A stretch of 64,000 nt of DNA from Mesorhizobium sp. M4B.F.Ca.ET.058.02.1.1 (GTDB lineage: Bacteria; Pseudomonadota; Alphaproteobacteria; Rhizobiales; Rhizobiaceae), in assembly GCF_003952505.1 (NCBI RefSeq), contig NZ_CP034450.1:1240001-1304000 (forward strand). The letters are read 5' to 3'. Below, piece by piece: positions 53,339-61,131 of the stretch. The notes below the pieces were generated by a model, which saw nothing but the letters and a program-made list of their open reading frames with translations, ran no database searches and was not told the origin of the DNA. Position 1 is the first letter of the stretch. Each line of letters starts with the position of its first letter. Position numbers and translations under genes: made by a program.

Positions 53339-54229
53339 TCACTTTGCCGTTGTGCCGCGGGTGACGAAGGCGCCGACCGCCGCGACCAGCCGGTCGAGGC
53401 AGAAGCCGGTGACGCCGATATAGGCGAGCGCGACGATGATGTCGGGCAGCCGCGAGGAGTTCCACGCGTCCCAGATGAAGAAGCCGATGCCGACGCCGCC
53501 GGTCAGCATCTCGGCGGCGACGATGGCGAGCCAAGAGAGCCCGACGCCGATCCTCAGGCCGGTGAAGATGTAGGGGGCGGCCGCCGGCACCATGATCTTG
53601 ACGAAGAACTCGAGCTGGTTGAGCCGCAGGATGCGGGCGACGTTGCGGTAATCCTCCGGGATGTTGCGGACGCCGACGGCTGTATTGATGATCACCGGCC
53701 AGATCGAGGTGATGAAGATTACGAACAGCGCCGACGGATTGGAATCGCGGAAGGCGGCGAGCGACAGCGGCAGCCAGGCGAGCGGCGGCACGGTCCGCAG
53801 GATCTGGAACACCGGGTCGAGACCGCGCATCGCCCACACCGACTGGCCGACCAGCGCGCCCAGCGCCACGCCGACCACCGCAGCCATGCCGAAGCCGATG
53901 GCGACGCGCTGCAGCGAGATCAGCACTCGCCAGGCAAGGCCGATGTCCTGCGGGCCGTTGTCGAAGAACGGATGCGCGATCAGGTCATAGGCCTCGTTCC
54001 ACACCTGGCTCGGCGGCGGCAGGCTGGCCGTCGGCGACGAGCAGGCGACCTGCCAGACGACGAGCAGGACGAGGATGACAACGGCCGGCGGCACCAGAGC
54101 CGTCGCCAGCTTGCCGGCAACGGCCAGCGGGTCGATGCGGCGCCTCGCCTTTGCGGTGAAGGCGATCACCTCGGCGGGCTTTACGGGAAACGCCTTCACC
54201 TTGGTGTCCTCGACGGTTTGGATGGACAT
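53339..54229 (-). CDS. nrtB: Nitrate ABC transporter permease
   Basis: 296 residues with about six helices. The ABC permease EAA-type loop (VARILRLNQLEFFVKIMVPAAAPYIFTGLRIGVGLSWLAIVAAEM) is typical of NrtB. A cytoplasmic N-terminal tail of about 50 residues precedes helix 1. It sits between nrtA and nrtD. Confidence 0.92.
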   Translation of the reverse strand: MSIQTVEDTKVKAFPVKPAEVIAFTAKARRRIDPLAVAGKLATALVPPAVVILVLLVVWQVACSSPTASLPPPSQVWNEAYDLIAHPFFDNGPQDIGLAWRVLISLQRVAIGFGMAAVVGVALGALVGQSVWAMRGLDPVFQILRTVPPLAWLPLSLAAFRDSNPSALFVIFITSIWPVIINTAVGVRNIPEDYRNVARILRLNQLEFFVKIMVPAAAPYIFTGLRIGVGLSWLAIVAAEMLTGGVGIGFFIWDAWNSSRLPDIIVALAYIGVTGFCLDRLVAAVGAFVTRGTTAK

Positions 54230-54361
54230 GTCTTCGCGAAGCTCCGTGGGGTCAGTGGCGACAACGGCGCGAGCGCCGTTGCGCTTGGGGCGGTGCCGGC
54301 GACAAACGGCGCTTTGGCGCCGTTTGCGCTTTGGCGACGACGGCGTGCTGCGCCGTCGCGC

Positions 54362-55678
54362 CTAAGCAGAAGCCTTGATCTTCAGGCTGTCGAGATAGGC
54401 TGACGGGTTGGCCGGGTCGAAGGTCTTGCCGTCGAAGAAGGTCTCGACGCCGCGCGACGAGGAGGCCGGGATGTCGCTTGCCGCGACGCCCAGATCCTTC
54501 GCCGCCTCGCGCCACAGATCCTCGCGGTTGACCTGGTCGACCAGCGCCTTGATGTCGGTGGTCGGCGCGAACTTGCCCCAGCGGATGTTCTCGGCGAGGA
54601 ACCAGGCATCATGGCTCTTGAAGGGGTAGGAAACCCCGCCGTTCCAGAACTTCATGTGGAGGTCGGTGCCCTTGGCGACGCGGTCGTTGCCGTAGTTGAT
54701 GTCGCCCTTAAGGCGGCCGATGATGTCGGCGAGCGGCACGTTCATCCATTGCCGCTTGCCGATGATGGAGGCCATCTCCTCCTTGTTCTCCATCGCCTCG
54801 CACCATTGCTGGGCTTCCATGACGGCCATCAGGATGGCCTTGGTGGCGTTGGGATATTTCTCGATGAAGGCGGCGCGCAGGCCGAGGGCCTTTTCCGGAT
54901 GGCCCTTCCACAATTCACCCGTGGTGGCGGCGGTGAAGCCGATGCCCTGGTGGACGAGCTGCTCGTTCCACGGCTCGCCGACGCAGAACACGTCCATGTT
55001 GCCGACCTTCATGTTGGCCACCATCTGCGGCGGCGGCACGACGATGGTCGAGACGTCCTTGTCGGGATCGATGCCGCCGGCGGCCAGCCAGTAGCGTATC
55101 CAGAGGTCATGCGTGCCGCCCGGGAAGGTCATGGCGGCCTTGACCTCGTTGCCGGCGGCCTTCTTGGCCGCAAAAGCCTCCTTCAGCTTGGAGGCGTCGA
55201 GGCCGACGCCGGTGGCGGCGTATTCCTGGGCGACTGAAATGCCCTGGCAGTCGTAGTTCAGCCGCGCCACGATCGCCATCGGCATCGGCTGCTTGTTCTG
55301 CGTCACCTTGCCGGTATGCATGAGGTAGGGCATCGGCGTCAGGATATGGGCGCCGTCGATGCCGTTGGCCTCGCCGCCGAGCACCAGATTGTCGCGCGTC
55401 GCGCCCCAGGAGGCCTGCTTCAGCACCTCGACATCGGGCATGCCGTATTTGGCGAACAGCCCCTTCTCCTTCGCGATCATCAGCGGCGCCGCGTCGGTGA
55501 GCGCGATGAAGCCGAGCTTGGCGCCGGTCACTTCCGGCGCGGCGGTCGCCGCATAGGCGCCCGAAGGCAGGAGCTTGCGCGCCGCCACCAGCAGCCCCGC
55601 CGTCAGCGCGCTTCTGGCGAGGAAGTCGCGACGCGACATGCCCTTGAGGGTGGTTCCAGTTCCGATCCGTTTCGTCAT
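54362..55678 (-). CDS. nrtA: Nitrate-binding protein, Tat-exported
   Basis: 438 residues from MTKRIGTGTT; a second ATG two codons upstream abuts the ribosome site, making this start more likely. It has a twin-arginine signal (SRRDFLARSALTAG) and the NrtA/CmpA substrate-binding fold (GFIALTDAAPLMIAKEKGLFAKYGM, VVPPPQMVANMKVGNMDVFCVGEPWNEQLV). It captures nitrate in the periplasm for NrtB/NrtD. The gene is preceded by its own sigma-54 promoter and ANTAR leader. Confidence 0.95.
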   Translation of the reverse strand: MTKRIGTGTTLKGMSRRDFLARSALTAGLLVAARKLLPSGAYAATAAPEVTGAKLGFIALTDAAPLMIAKEKGLFAKYGMPDVEVLKQASWGATRDNLVLGGEANGIDGAHILTPMPYLMHTGKVTQNKQPMPMAIVARLNYDCQGISVAQEYAATGVGLDASKLKEAFAAKKAAGNEVKAAMTFPGGTHDLWIRYWLAAGGIDPDKDVSTIVVPPPQMVANMKVGNMDVFCVGEPWNEQLVHQGIGFTAATTGELWKGHPEKALGLRAAFIEKYPNATKAILMAVMEAQQWCEAMENKEEMASIIGKRQWMNVPLADIIGRLKGDINYGNDRVAKGTDLHMKFWNGGVSYPFKSHDAWFLAENIRWGKFAPTTDIKALVDQVNREDLWREAAKDLGVAASDIPASSSRGVETFFDGKTFDPANPSAYLDSLKIKASA

Positions 55679-55734
55679 CGTCATCTCCGGTTGGACGCCG
55701 CTTGGGACCGGCGCCGTCGATTGCGTGTTCGGTC

Positions 55735-55808
55735 AAAACAAAAAGCTGCCGGCCAGGTCGCTCGCGTCCGTACATCCGGGATCGCGTGTCGACCTGAGCG
55801 GCAGCTTT
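55735..55808 (-). terminator. Intrinsic terminator in nrtA leader
   Basis: The minus-strand arms AAGCTGCCGCTCAGGTCG and CGACCTGGCCGGCAGCTT enclose a long loop and are followed by TTTTTGTTTT. Its 5' arm overlaps hairpin P2, as in the narK leader, so two alternative folds exist. Confidence 0.82.
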
Positions 55809-55834
55809 GCCTGTGGCGCCCGCCATTGGACGCC
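55800..55834 (-). ncRNA. ANTAR-target two-hairpin leader, nrt operon
   Basis: P1 (55834-55815) and P2 (55811-55800) have stems and hexaloops (AATGGC, AAAGCT) identical to those of the narK leader. A at loop position 1 and G at position 4 are kept in both. This is a target for NasT, encoded 3 kb upstream. Confidence 0.82.
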
Positions 55835-55870
55835 TGTTCCGTGACTCCGCGAGGAGCCTGGTTATTGCAA

Positions 55871-55886
55871 TGCAGAAACCGTGCCA
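55871..55886 (-). promoter_or_regulatory. Sigma-54 type promoter, nrt operon
   Basis: Minus strand TGGCACGGTTTCTGCA has GG and GC separated by 10 bases, like the narK promoter. An NtrC-like dyad lies about 120 bases further upstream. Confidence 0.8.
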
Positions 55887-55995
55887 GTTTCAGATGAGAT
55901 GACGAACACCAATTAAATCAACTGCATAGAACAAGGATCGGCACGCCGACCCGCAGGACGCACAGGCCAAAGATTGTTCATTAGCACAAGCGCAC

Positions 55996-56010
55996 GCACA
56001 ATTATTGTGC
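55996..56010. promoter_or_regulatory. NtrC-like enhancer dyad
   Basis: GCACAATTATTGTGC fits GCAC-N7-GTGC, the spacing of NtrC sites, and overlaps a second dyad (TTGTGCAATGCACAA, 56005-56019). It lies at an enhancer distance from the nrtA sigma-54 promoter. Binding is inferred. Confidence 0.55.
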
Positions 56011-56087
56011 AATGCACAAGAGTGGCGCAAAAATAATCAGGTCCGCAAAACCAGCTCTCGACACGGTGATTTTGACAGATTGGGACG

Positions 56088-56138
56088 TCACGGCGCGGAT
56101 CCTGGGATCTGCGCCGCGTCGCTTCGCTCCAGGATGAC
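56088..56138. repeat. Short GC-rich imperfect palindrome
   Basis: GGATCCTGGGATCTGCGCCGC followed by GCTTCGCTCCAGGATGACG forms an imperfect stem, similar to another class of small intergenic repeat in rhizobia. It sits between the FHA-cyclase stop and the nrt promoter. Confidence 0.45.
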
Positions 56139-56255
56139 GACGACATGGCGCTTCGGCTATCTCCAAGGCGTCCGATCCGGCACCCCGCCCTATCGACATG
56201 TCAGAACGTCTGCGCCAGGGAACTAGCCGATTGCGGGTCGGCAATATAGGCAGGG

Positions 56256-57149
56256 TCAGCCTGAGACAATTTCGTAGTGAAGAACCTGGACGTCGCCGAG
56301 GGTCGATCTTCGTCCAGGCGAGATGACGCCGGAGCCGAAGAGGAGAATATCTTCGCGGCGCACGAATACTTCATGGTCGGGTCCCATCGACACAAATGTG
56401 CCCGACGAGCTTCGCTCGATAAGCCGGGCCTTGCCATTTGAAATGGTGAAGGTGGCGTGGTGCCTTGAGACCCAGGGCAGATCGACGACGATATCGCATT
56501 CCGGAGATCGGCCGAACGTCACGAATTCGTTGTTTCGGCAGGATCGCAACTGATCTCCATAGCCGATGACTAGCTTGATCTGCGGGGGCGGGACGGAGCG
56601 CCTATCGACAATGGTGCCCCGGCTGGCGATGTGCGTATTACTGAGGGTCCCGTCGTCGCTCCTCAGAGTATAGACATCGAAGAGTTCTTGCTTCCCCTTG
56701 AAAGCCATCTTGTCGAGGAGCCGCAGGCCACTACGGCTCCCCGCGGTAAGGCCTTCGAAGAAGCTCTGGCTGATCAGCACCTCCCCGGGGTTGGCCGTGC
56801 TGGACAACCTGGCGGTGACGTTGATAACGTCGCCGAATACCGCGCCCCGCGCGCGAATGACCGCCCCGAAATGTAATCCGATACGGGCGCGCAACGGCCC
56901 TTTCGTCAATTGGTGGCTGATTTGGCAGGCGGCCCTCAGTGCGGTCTCCGGGCTCTCGAACAGGCTGAGTACGTCATCGCCCTTCGAGTAAATGAAATCG
57001 CCGCCGTGCTGGGCGACGATCGCTCCCATTGCGTCCAGGCAATCCGAAACCTGCTGCAGAGCGGCATCGTCGCCGATGCGCTCATAGAGAGGCGTGCTGC
57101 CCACGACATCGGCCAAAAGGACTGCGGCCAGAAGTCTTTCCTGATCCAT
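56256..57149 (-). CDS. Class III adenylate cyclase fused to an FHA domain
   Basis: 297 residues from MDQERLLAAVL. The N-terminal CYC domain keeps the metal-binding Asp (LLADVVGST), YSKGDDVLSLF and the FGDVINVTARLSS segment with Asn and Arg, so it may be active. The C-terminal FHA domain (about residues 205-290) has FGRSPECD, VSRHHATF and SSSGTF, for phosphothreonine or partner binding. It lies between nasS and the nrt operon. A link between cAMP or protein phosphorylation and nitrate is possible but not proven. Confidence 0.85.
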   Translation of the reverse strand: MDQERLLAAVLLADVVGSTPLYERIGDDAALQQVSDCLDAMGAIVAQHGGDFIYSKGDDVLSLFESPETALRAACQISHQLTKGPLRARIGLHFGAVIRARGAVFGDVINVTARLSSTANPGEVLISQSFFEGLTAGSRSGLRLLDKMAFKGKQELFDVYTLRSDDGTLSNTHIASRGTIVDRRSVPPPQIKLVIGYGDQLRSCRNNEFVTFGRSPECDIVVDLPWVSRHHATFTISNGKARLIERSSSGTFVSMGPDHEVFVRREDILLFGSGVISPGRRSTLGDVQVLHYEIVSG

Positions 57150-57253
57150 CGATCTCGTATCCGCCCGAGAACGCAGCGTATATAGCACACCAAAATTGCC
57201 TTTGACTTATCAACTTGCGCGCATTGGCGATCCGCTACCCCGGCACGTCGGAT

Positions 57254-58495
57254 CTATTGCGCCAAGGAACCAGCGTGTTTCTGGCCGGCAATGTAGGCTT
57301 CGATCTCGTCGGGATCGAAGATCTGGCCGTCGAAGAACCCGTCCGGGCCCAGCACCAGGCTTGCGCCTGCCGAACCGACAGGGGTCGCGGCCTTCAGCGC
57401 GCCTTCGACCTTGGCATTGGCGCCGGGCAACGCCACGCCGAGCGGCTTCAGCGCCGAGCGATAGAGGTCGGGCCGGTAGCAGTTCCAGGCGATGGCGAGG
57501 TTTTCCGGCGTGTGCGCCAACTGCCCCCAGCGCACCATCTGCGTGTAGAACCACAGCGCATGGCTCTTCCACGGAAAATTCGCCGCCTTGTCGAAGGGCA
57601 CGAAGAAATCCGCGATCGCCCGCTCGGCGCCGCCGCCGAGCCTGAGTTGTCCGGTCAGGATCGGCATCTGCACCGCAGCCGGCAGGCCGAGGAAGCCCGG
57701 CCCGGCCATCAGCGCCGCCAGTTCGGCATGGTTCGCCGGGTCCTGACACCAGCGCGCCGAATGATGCAATGCACGCAGCAGCGCCGCCAGCGCCTCCGGA
57801 TTCTCCTCCGCCCAGGCCTTGCGCACGCCGATCACCTTCTCCGGGCTGTTGCGCCACAGCAGCGCCTTGACGGTGACGATATGGCCGATGCCGACGGCGA
57901 CCGCGGCGCTGTTCCAGGGCTCGCCGACGCAGTAGCCGTCGATGCGGCCGGCGGCCAGCGCATCGGCCATGAAGGGCGGCGGCACGATGACGATCTCGAT
58001 GTCGCGCTCGGGATCGATGCCGCAGGCGGCGAGCCAGTAGCGCAGTTCGTAGTTATGCCCGGAATGCGGATGCACGACGGCGAAGCGCAGCGGCTCGCTC
58101 CCCGTGGTGGCCCGCCCGCGGATCAGCGCGCCAAGAGCGGCCCCTGCCCGCGCGGGATCGAGATCGGGTTCCGCGCCATGCGCCGCCATGCCGTCCCAGA
58201 CGACATTGGAGACTGTGACGCAATTGCCGCCGAGGCTGAGCGAGAACGGAACAATGGTTTCGGAGGCGATCGGCGTGAGGCCGAGGCTGCAGGCCAGCGG
58301 CATCGGCCCCAGCATGTGCGCCAGATGGAAATGGCCGATGGCGATGCGGTCGCGGATGTTGGCCCAGGAGGTCTCGCGATGCAGCGTCAGCTCGATACCC
58401 TCGCGCGCGGCAAAGCCCAGTTCGCCGGCCGCCACCAGCACGGCGCTGTCGAAAAGCGGCATGAAGCCGGCGGTGATCTGGTGCGTCGCTGCCAT
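57254..58495 (-). CDS. nasS: Nitrate/nitrite sensor of the NasST system
   Basis: 413 residues of the NrtA-like fold without a signal peptide (MAATHQITAGFMPLFDSAVLVAAGELGFA), so it is cytoplasmic. It keeps IVPPPFMADALAAGRIDGYCVGEPWN, the anion-binding region shared with NrtA. NasS holds NasT inactive until nitrate or nitrite binds. The nasT stop is 2 bases before its start, indicating one operon. Confidence 0.92.
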   Translation of the reverse strand: MAATHQITAGFMPLFDSAVLVAAGELGFAAREGIELTLHRETSWANIRDRIAIGHFHLAHMLGPMPLACSLGLTPIASETIVPFSLSLGGNCVTVSNVVWDGMAAHGAEPDLDPARAGAALGALIRGRATTGSEPLRFAVVHPHSGHNYELRYWLAACGIDPERDIEIVIVPPPFMADALAAGRIDGYCVGEPWNSAAVAVGIGHIVTVKALLWRNSPEKVIGVRKAWAEENPEALAALLRALHHSARWCQDPANHAELAALMAGPGFLGLPAAVQMPILTGQLRLGGGAERAIADFFVPFDKAANFPWKSHALWFYTQMVRWGQLAHTPENLAIAWNCYRPDLYRSALKPLGVALPGANAKVEGALKAATPVGSAGASLVLGPDGFFDGQIFDPDEIEAYIAGQKHAGSLAQ

Positions 58496-58497
58496 GC

Positions 58498-59100
58498 CTA
58501 TTCGTCCTCCAGCGGCCCGAGCAGTCCGGCGGCGGTCACCAGGCTCTGGGCGATGTCGCTGATCTTGCGGTTCTGGTTCATCGCCGTCTTGCGCAGCAGC
58601 GTGTAGGCCGCCTCCTCGCTGAGACCCCGCGATTTCATCAATATGCCTTTGGCGCGATCGATGACCTTGCGGCTCTCCAGCTCGCTGCGGGCCTCCTCCA
58701 GTTCGCGCGCCATGCGCGAGAAGGCGTTGAAGCGGCTCACCGCCATGTCGAGGATCGGCTTGACCCGCTCTTGCCTGAGACCGTCGACGACATAGGCCGA
58801 CACGCCGGCATCGACCGCCGCCTCGATCGAGGCCTGGTCGGAACGGTCGACGAACATGGCGATCGGCCTCTTCACCGCGCGCGACAGCTGGAACATGTTT
58901 TCGAGCATGTCGCGGTTGGGGTTTTCGAGATCGATGACGATGACGTCCGGTTCGATCTCGGCAATGCGCCGCGCGATGCCGGCGACATCATGGATGACCG
59001 TCACCCGCTCATGCCCGGCCTCCCGCAGCCCGGCCTCAATAATCGAGGCGCGGATGCGGTTTTCGTCGATCACAAGAACGGCGAGCGAGGAACGGACCAT
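58498..59100 (-). CDS. nasT: ANTAR-domain antiterminator NasT
   Basis: 200 residues from MVRSSLAVLVIDENRIRA, where the receiver-like domain starts; the frame is open upstream. An N-terminal pseudo-receiver domain (VIDLENPNRD) precedes a coiled linker (MARELEEARSELESRKVI) and the C-terminal ANTAR RNA-binding domain (DRAKGILMKSRGLSEEAAYTLLRKTAMNQNRKISDIAQSLV). It binds two-hairpin RNA leaders to stop termination. Two matching leaders exist in this window. Confidence 0.94.
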   Translation of the reverse strand: MVRSSLAVLVIDENRIRASIIEAGLREAGHERVTVIHDVAGIARRIAEIEPDVIVIDLENPNRDMLENMFQLSRAVKRPIAMFVDRSDQASIEAAVDAGVSAYVVDGLRQERVKPILDMAVSRFNAFSRMARELEEARSELESRKVIDRAKGILMKSRGLSEEAAYTLLRKTAMNQNRKISDIAQSLVTAAGLLGPLEDE

Positions 59101-59584
59101 CGCTCCAATATGTCGAAGCGGGGGGATTGTGCAATGCGGGATGGCGAGCCGCCATGCCTTGGCAGGCCTATGGAGGCGGACGCTGGAAATGGACAGCTGT
59201 GATTTTGGAGGCATCGAAACAAACGTTTCGCGTGGTTTTTTGTTAGCCGCATCTACAAGTTGCGTGCGCCGATCGAACTCCCCTTGCGCGCGCAGATAGG
59301 TCGCGCCATGAGTGCTTTGGGGGAAATCTCAAATGAAGCTGAGCGTTGGTGGCCGCTATTTCTGTTTTCTGGCTGCGCGTCGGTAGTGCGCGGAGCTACA
59401 GAGAAGTCTCTGTAAATTCAGAACCGTCGGACGCGGGGATAAGAACGTCTGTAGGGCATTCATGCCCCCTTTTCTCCGTGCACCGTCGAAGTAAGTCGAA
59501 AAGAAGGTTTTGCGGCCTTTGAATGGGCAGCAATAGGATCGAATCGAACCTTCCTTTCGACTGTTGTTGTTCGCGGACGACGCC
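59101..59584. other. Intergenic region upstream of nasT, no gene seen
   Basis: About 480 bases. The only structure noted is CGAAAC-AAAC-GTTTCG followed by a T-run at 59215-59243, which would end a plus-strand transcript, though no plus-strand gene precedes it. The nasT promoter must lie here. No convincing small gene is seen. Confidence 0.45.
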
Positions 59585-59863
59585 TTAGTTCGCTATAGCC
59601 TCGATAAATCGCTTCGCTAACGCGTCGCTAGCGAAGCGCCCGATCTCTTCGTAATCGGGGCGATCTTCTGCAATATCTGGAGACCTTAAGACGACGAAAG
59701 CACCCGCATCCGGCACAATGAGAAGCGTGAGGTCTTCACTTTCGATTGGAGCAGCATGACGAGCGCCGCAGCTTGGACAGTCGTCATCGCACATGCATGA
59801 CCACTCGTCGACCCAATGTTCGCCGCAGCCGTTGCATTCATAATGGTTTGCGTACCAAGACAT
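59585..59863 (-). CDS. Small zinc-ribbon protein
   Basis: 92 residues. The first 35 hold paired cysteines (YECNGCG, SCMCDDDCPSCGARH) that can form a zinc ribbon, and the remainder resembles a small alpha-beta domain. It is 26 bases downstream of the DpnI-type gene on the same strand and shares its AT-rich makeup. It may be an unrelated cargo gene or an accessory of the restriction enzyme. The family is not recognised. Confidence 0.6.
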   Translation of the reverse strand: MSWYANHYECNGCGEHWVDEWSCMCDDDCPSCGARHAAPIESEDLTLLIVPDAGAFVVLRSPDIAEDRPDYEEIGRFASDALAKRFIEAIAN

Positions 59864-59889
59864 TTAGGCGTTGTCCCTTTGCTCGGTCT

Positions 59890-60666
59890 TCAAAAGCTCT
59901 CTTTCCTCAGGCGATAGCGGCCGCGGGCCACAAACTCGAGATATCCGTTGTCTCTGAGGAACTGCAATTGCTGACGAATCTTTGGTCTCACATTTCTGTT
60001 GTTTGGGTATAGAGCGCTCAGTTTCCTTTCGAACGCATAGACTTGTTCGATATCGAAATCAGTCGCACCGATCATATCGACACATCTCATTACTTCAATT
60101 AGCCAGCCACGAGCATCTGCCTTTTCCTCACGAAGAAAAAGGGTGTGCTGCCATTTTGCGACAACGACCTCTTTAGGGATCGGAATGCTGTTCCTAACCA
60201 AAAATATTCGGCCCGCATCCGGAATGCGGTCGAGCAAAATATTGGAACCAACCCAACCCGCTCTCCTCGCTGTCGGCGCCAGTGGGTTCCTTTTCTCGAT
60301 GATGTCTGGTACGAAAAAATGCTTTGGAACAACGCAAACATGCCTTACTGCTTTTTGCGTCAGATCATAATTCAGCAATATCAAATTCGGGTTGGTCGAT
60401 GATGCCAATCTGTCAATTTTGGTAAAATAGGCTCCGTCGGCGACCTTCGTGCCGAATGCCTTCTTTTGGCTTTTCAGCTCGAATTGATCACTGCAACTGC
60501 TGCAGAAAAAGTCGGCAACAGGTAAATTAGCAGCGAATTTTTCTAGACGGGAGCTTCCACAATTGGGGCAATAAATCCATTGGGAGGCCCACTGCTCAGT
60601 CCAAATTCTGGCTTGTTGTGATCCACTGTTATATTTTGCTTGTGTCTCTTCAAAACCAAATTTCAT
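59890..60666 (-). CDS. DpnI-type methyl-directed restriction endonuclease
   Basis: 258 residues, colinear with DpnI of Streptococcus pneumoniae. A zinc site is formed by YCPNCG and CSSC (Cys33, 36, 55, 58). The PD-(D/E)XK catalytic core PVADFFCSSCSDQFELKSQ holds Asp52, Glu63 and Lys65. The block RNPLAPTARRAGWVGSNI and the C-terminal winged helix (IRQQLQFLRDNGYLEFVARGRYR) follow. DpnI cuts GATC only when the adenine is methylated. The base composition is far more AT-rich than its neighbours, a sign of recent transfer. No cognate methylase is needed or found. Confidence 0.92.
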   Translation of the reverse strand: MKFGFEETQAKYNSGSQQARIWTEQWASQWIYCPNCGSSRLEKFAANLPVADFFCSSCSDQFELKSQKKAFGTKVADGAYFTKIDRLASSTNPNLILLNYDLTQKAVRHVCVVPKHFFVPDIIEKRNPLAPTARRAGWVGSNILLDRIPDAGRIFLVRNSIPIPKEVVVAKWQHTLFLREEKADARGWLIEVMRCVDMIGATDFDIEQVYAFERKLSALYPNNRNVRPKIRQQLQFLRDNGYLEFVARGRYRLRKESF

Positions 60667-60723
60667 TCGCGATCAAAGCCATCTGTTAGCAGACGCCAAT
60701 AAACCTGAACTTACAATTCGGCA

Positions 60724-61029
60724 ATGGACGATCAAGAGCAAGCCGGAATGATCACCGCCTTCGCCGAGAAGGAAGGCTACAAGCCAGGCAGCAAATACAT
60801 CGCTACCAAAATGAGTGGAAACAGTGCTGCCGGGCTCGCCGGAAACATTTTGGTCGGAGGCTTGATTGGCGTCGGTGTTGATGCGGTGACCGGCGCAACG
60901 TTGGATCATTTTCCGAACCCTCCGGTGATAACCTTGGTTCCCGTCGACGCCGTCCGCCAGAGCACCAAGGCGGTGGTGCCGCCTCCGCCGCCGCCGCGAG
61001 AAACAACAGTGCGCCGAACTGGAGTCTGA
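60724..61029 (+). pseudogene. 5'-truncated remnant of an exported lipoprotein-like gene
   Basis: The frame contains EKEGYKPGSKYI...GNILVGGLIGVGVDAVTGATLDHFPNPPVITLVPVD, which fits the C-terminal half of a common alphaproteobacterial lipoprotein (PEGA-like beta part, then a Gly-rich GN-IL-GG-IG segment). The N-terminus with its signal is missing. Just upstream another frame reads TIRQWTIKSKPE before a TGA, suggesting a frameshift as well. It lies beside the AT-rich DpnI island, so truncation by that insertion is likely. Confidence 0.5.
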
Positions 61030-61131
61030 GAGAAAGGCACATGAGCCTATCCGGCAGTGGCAAAGCCGGTACCGATGACGCCGCATTGGTATCACCGGTG
61101 TTGATCACCGATCTGCAGATGTAGCCGAGTT

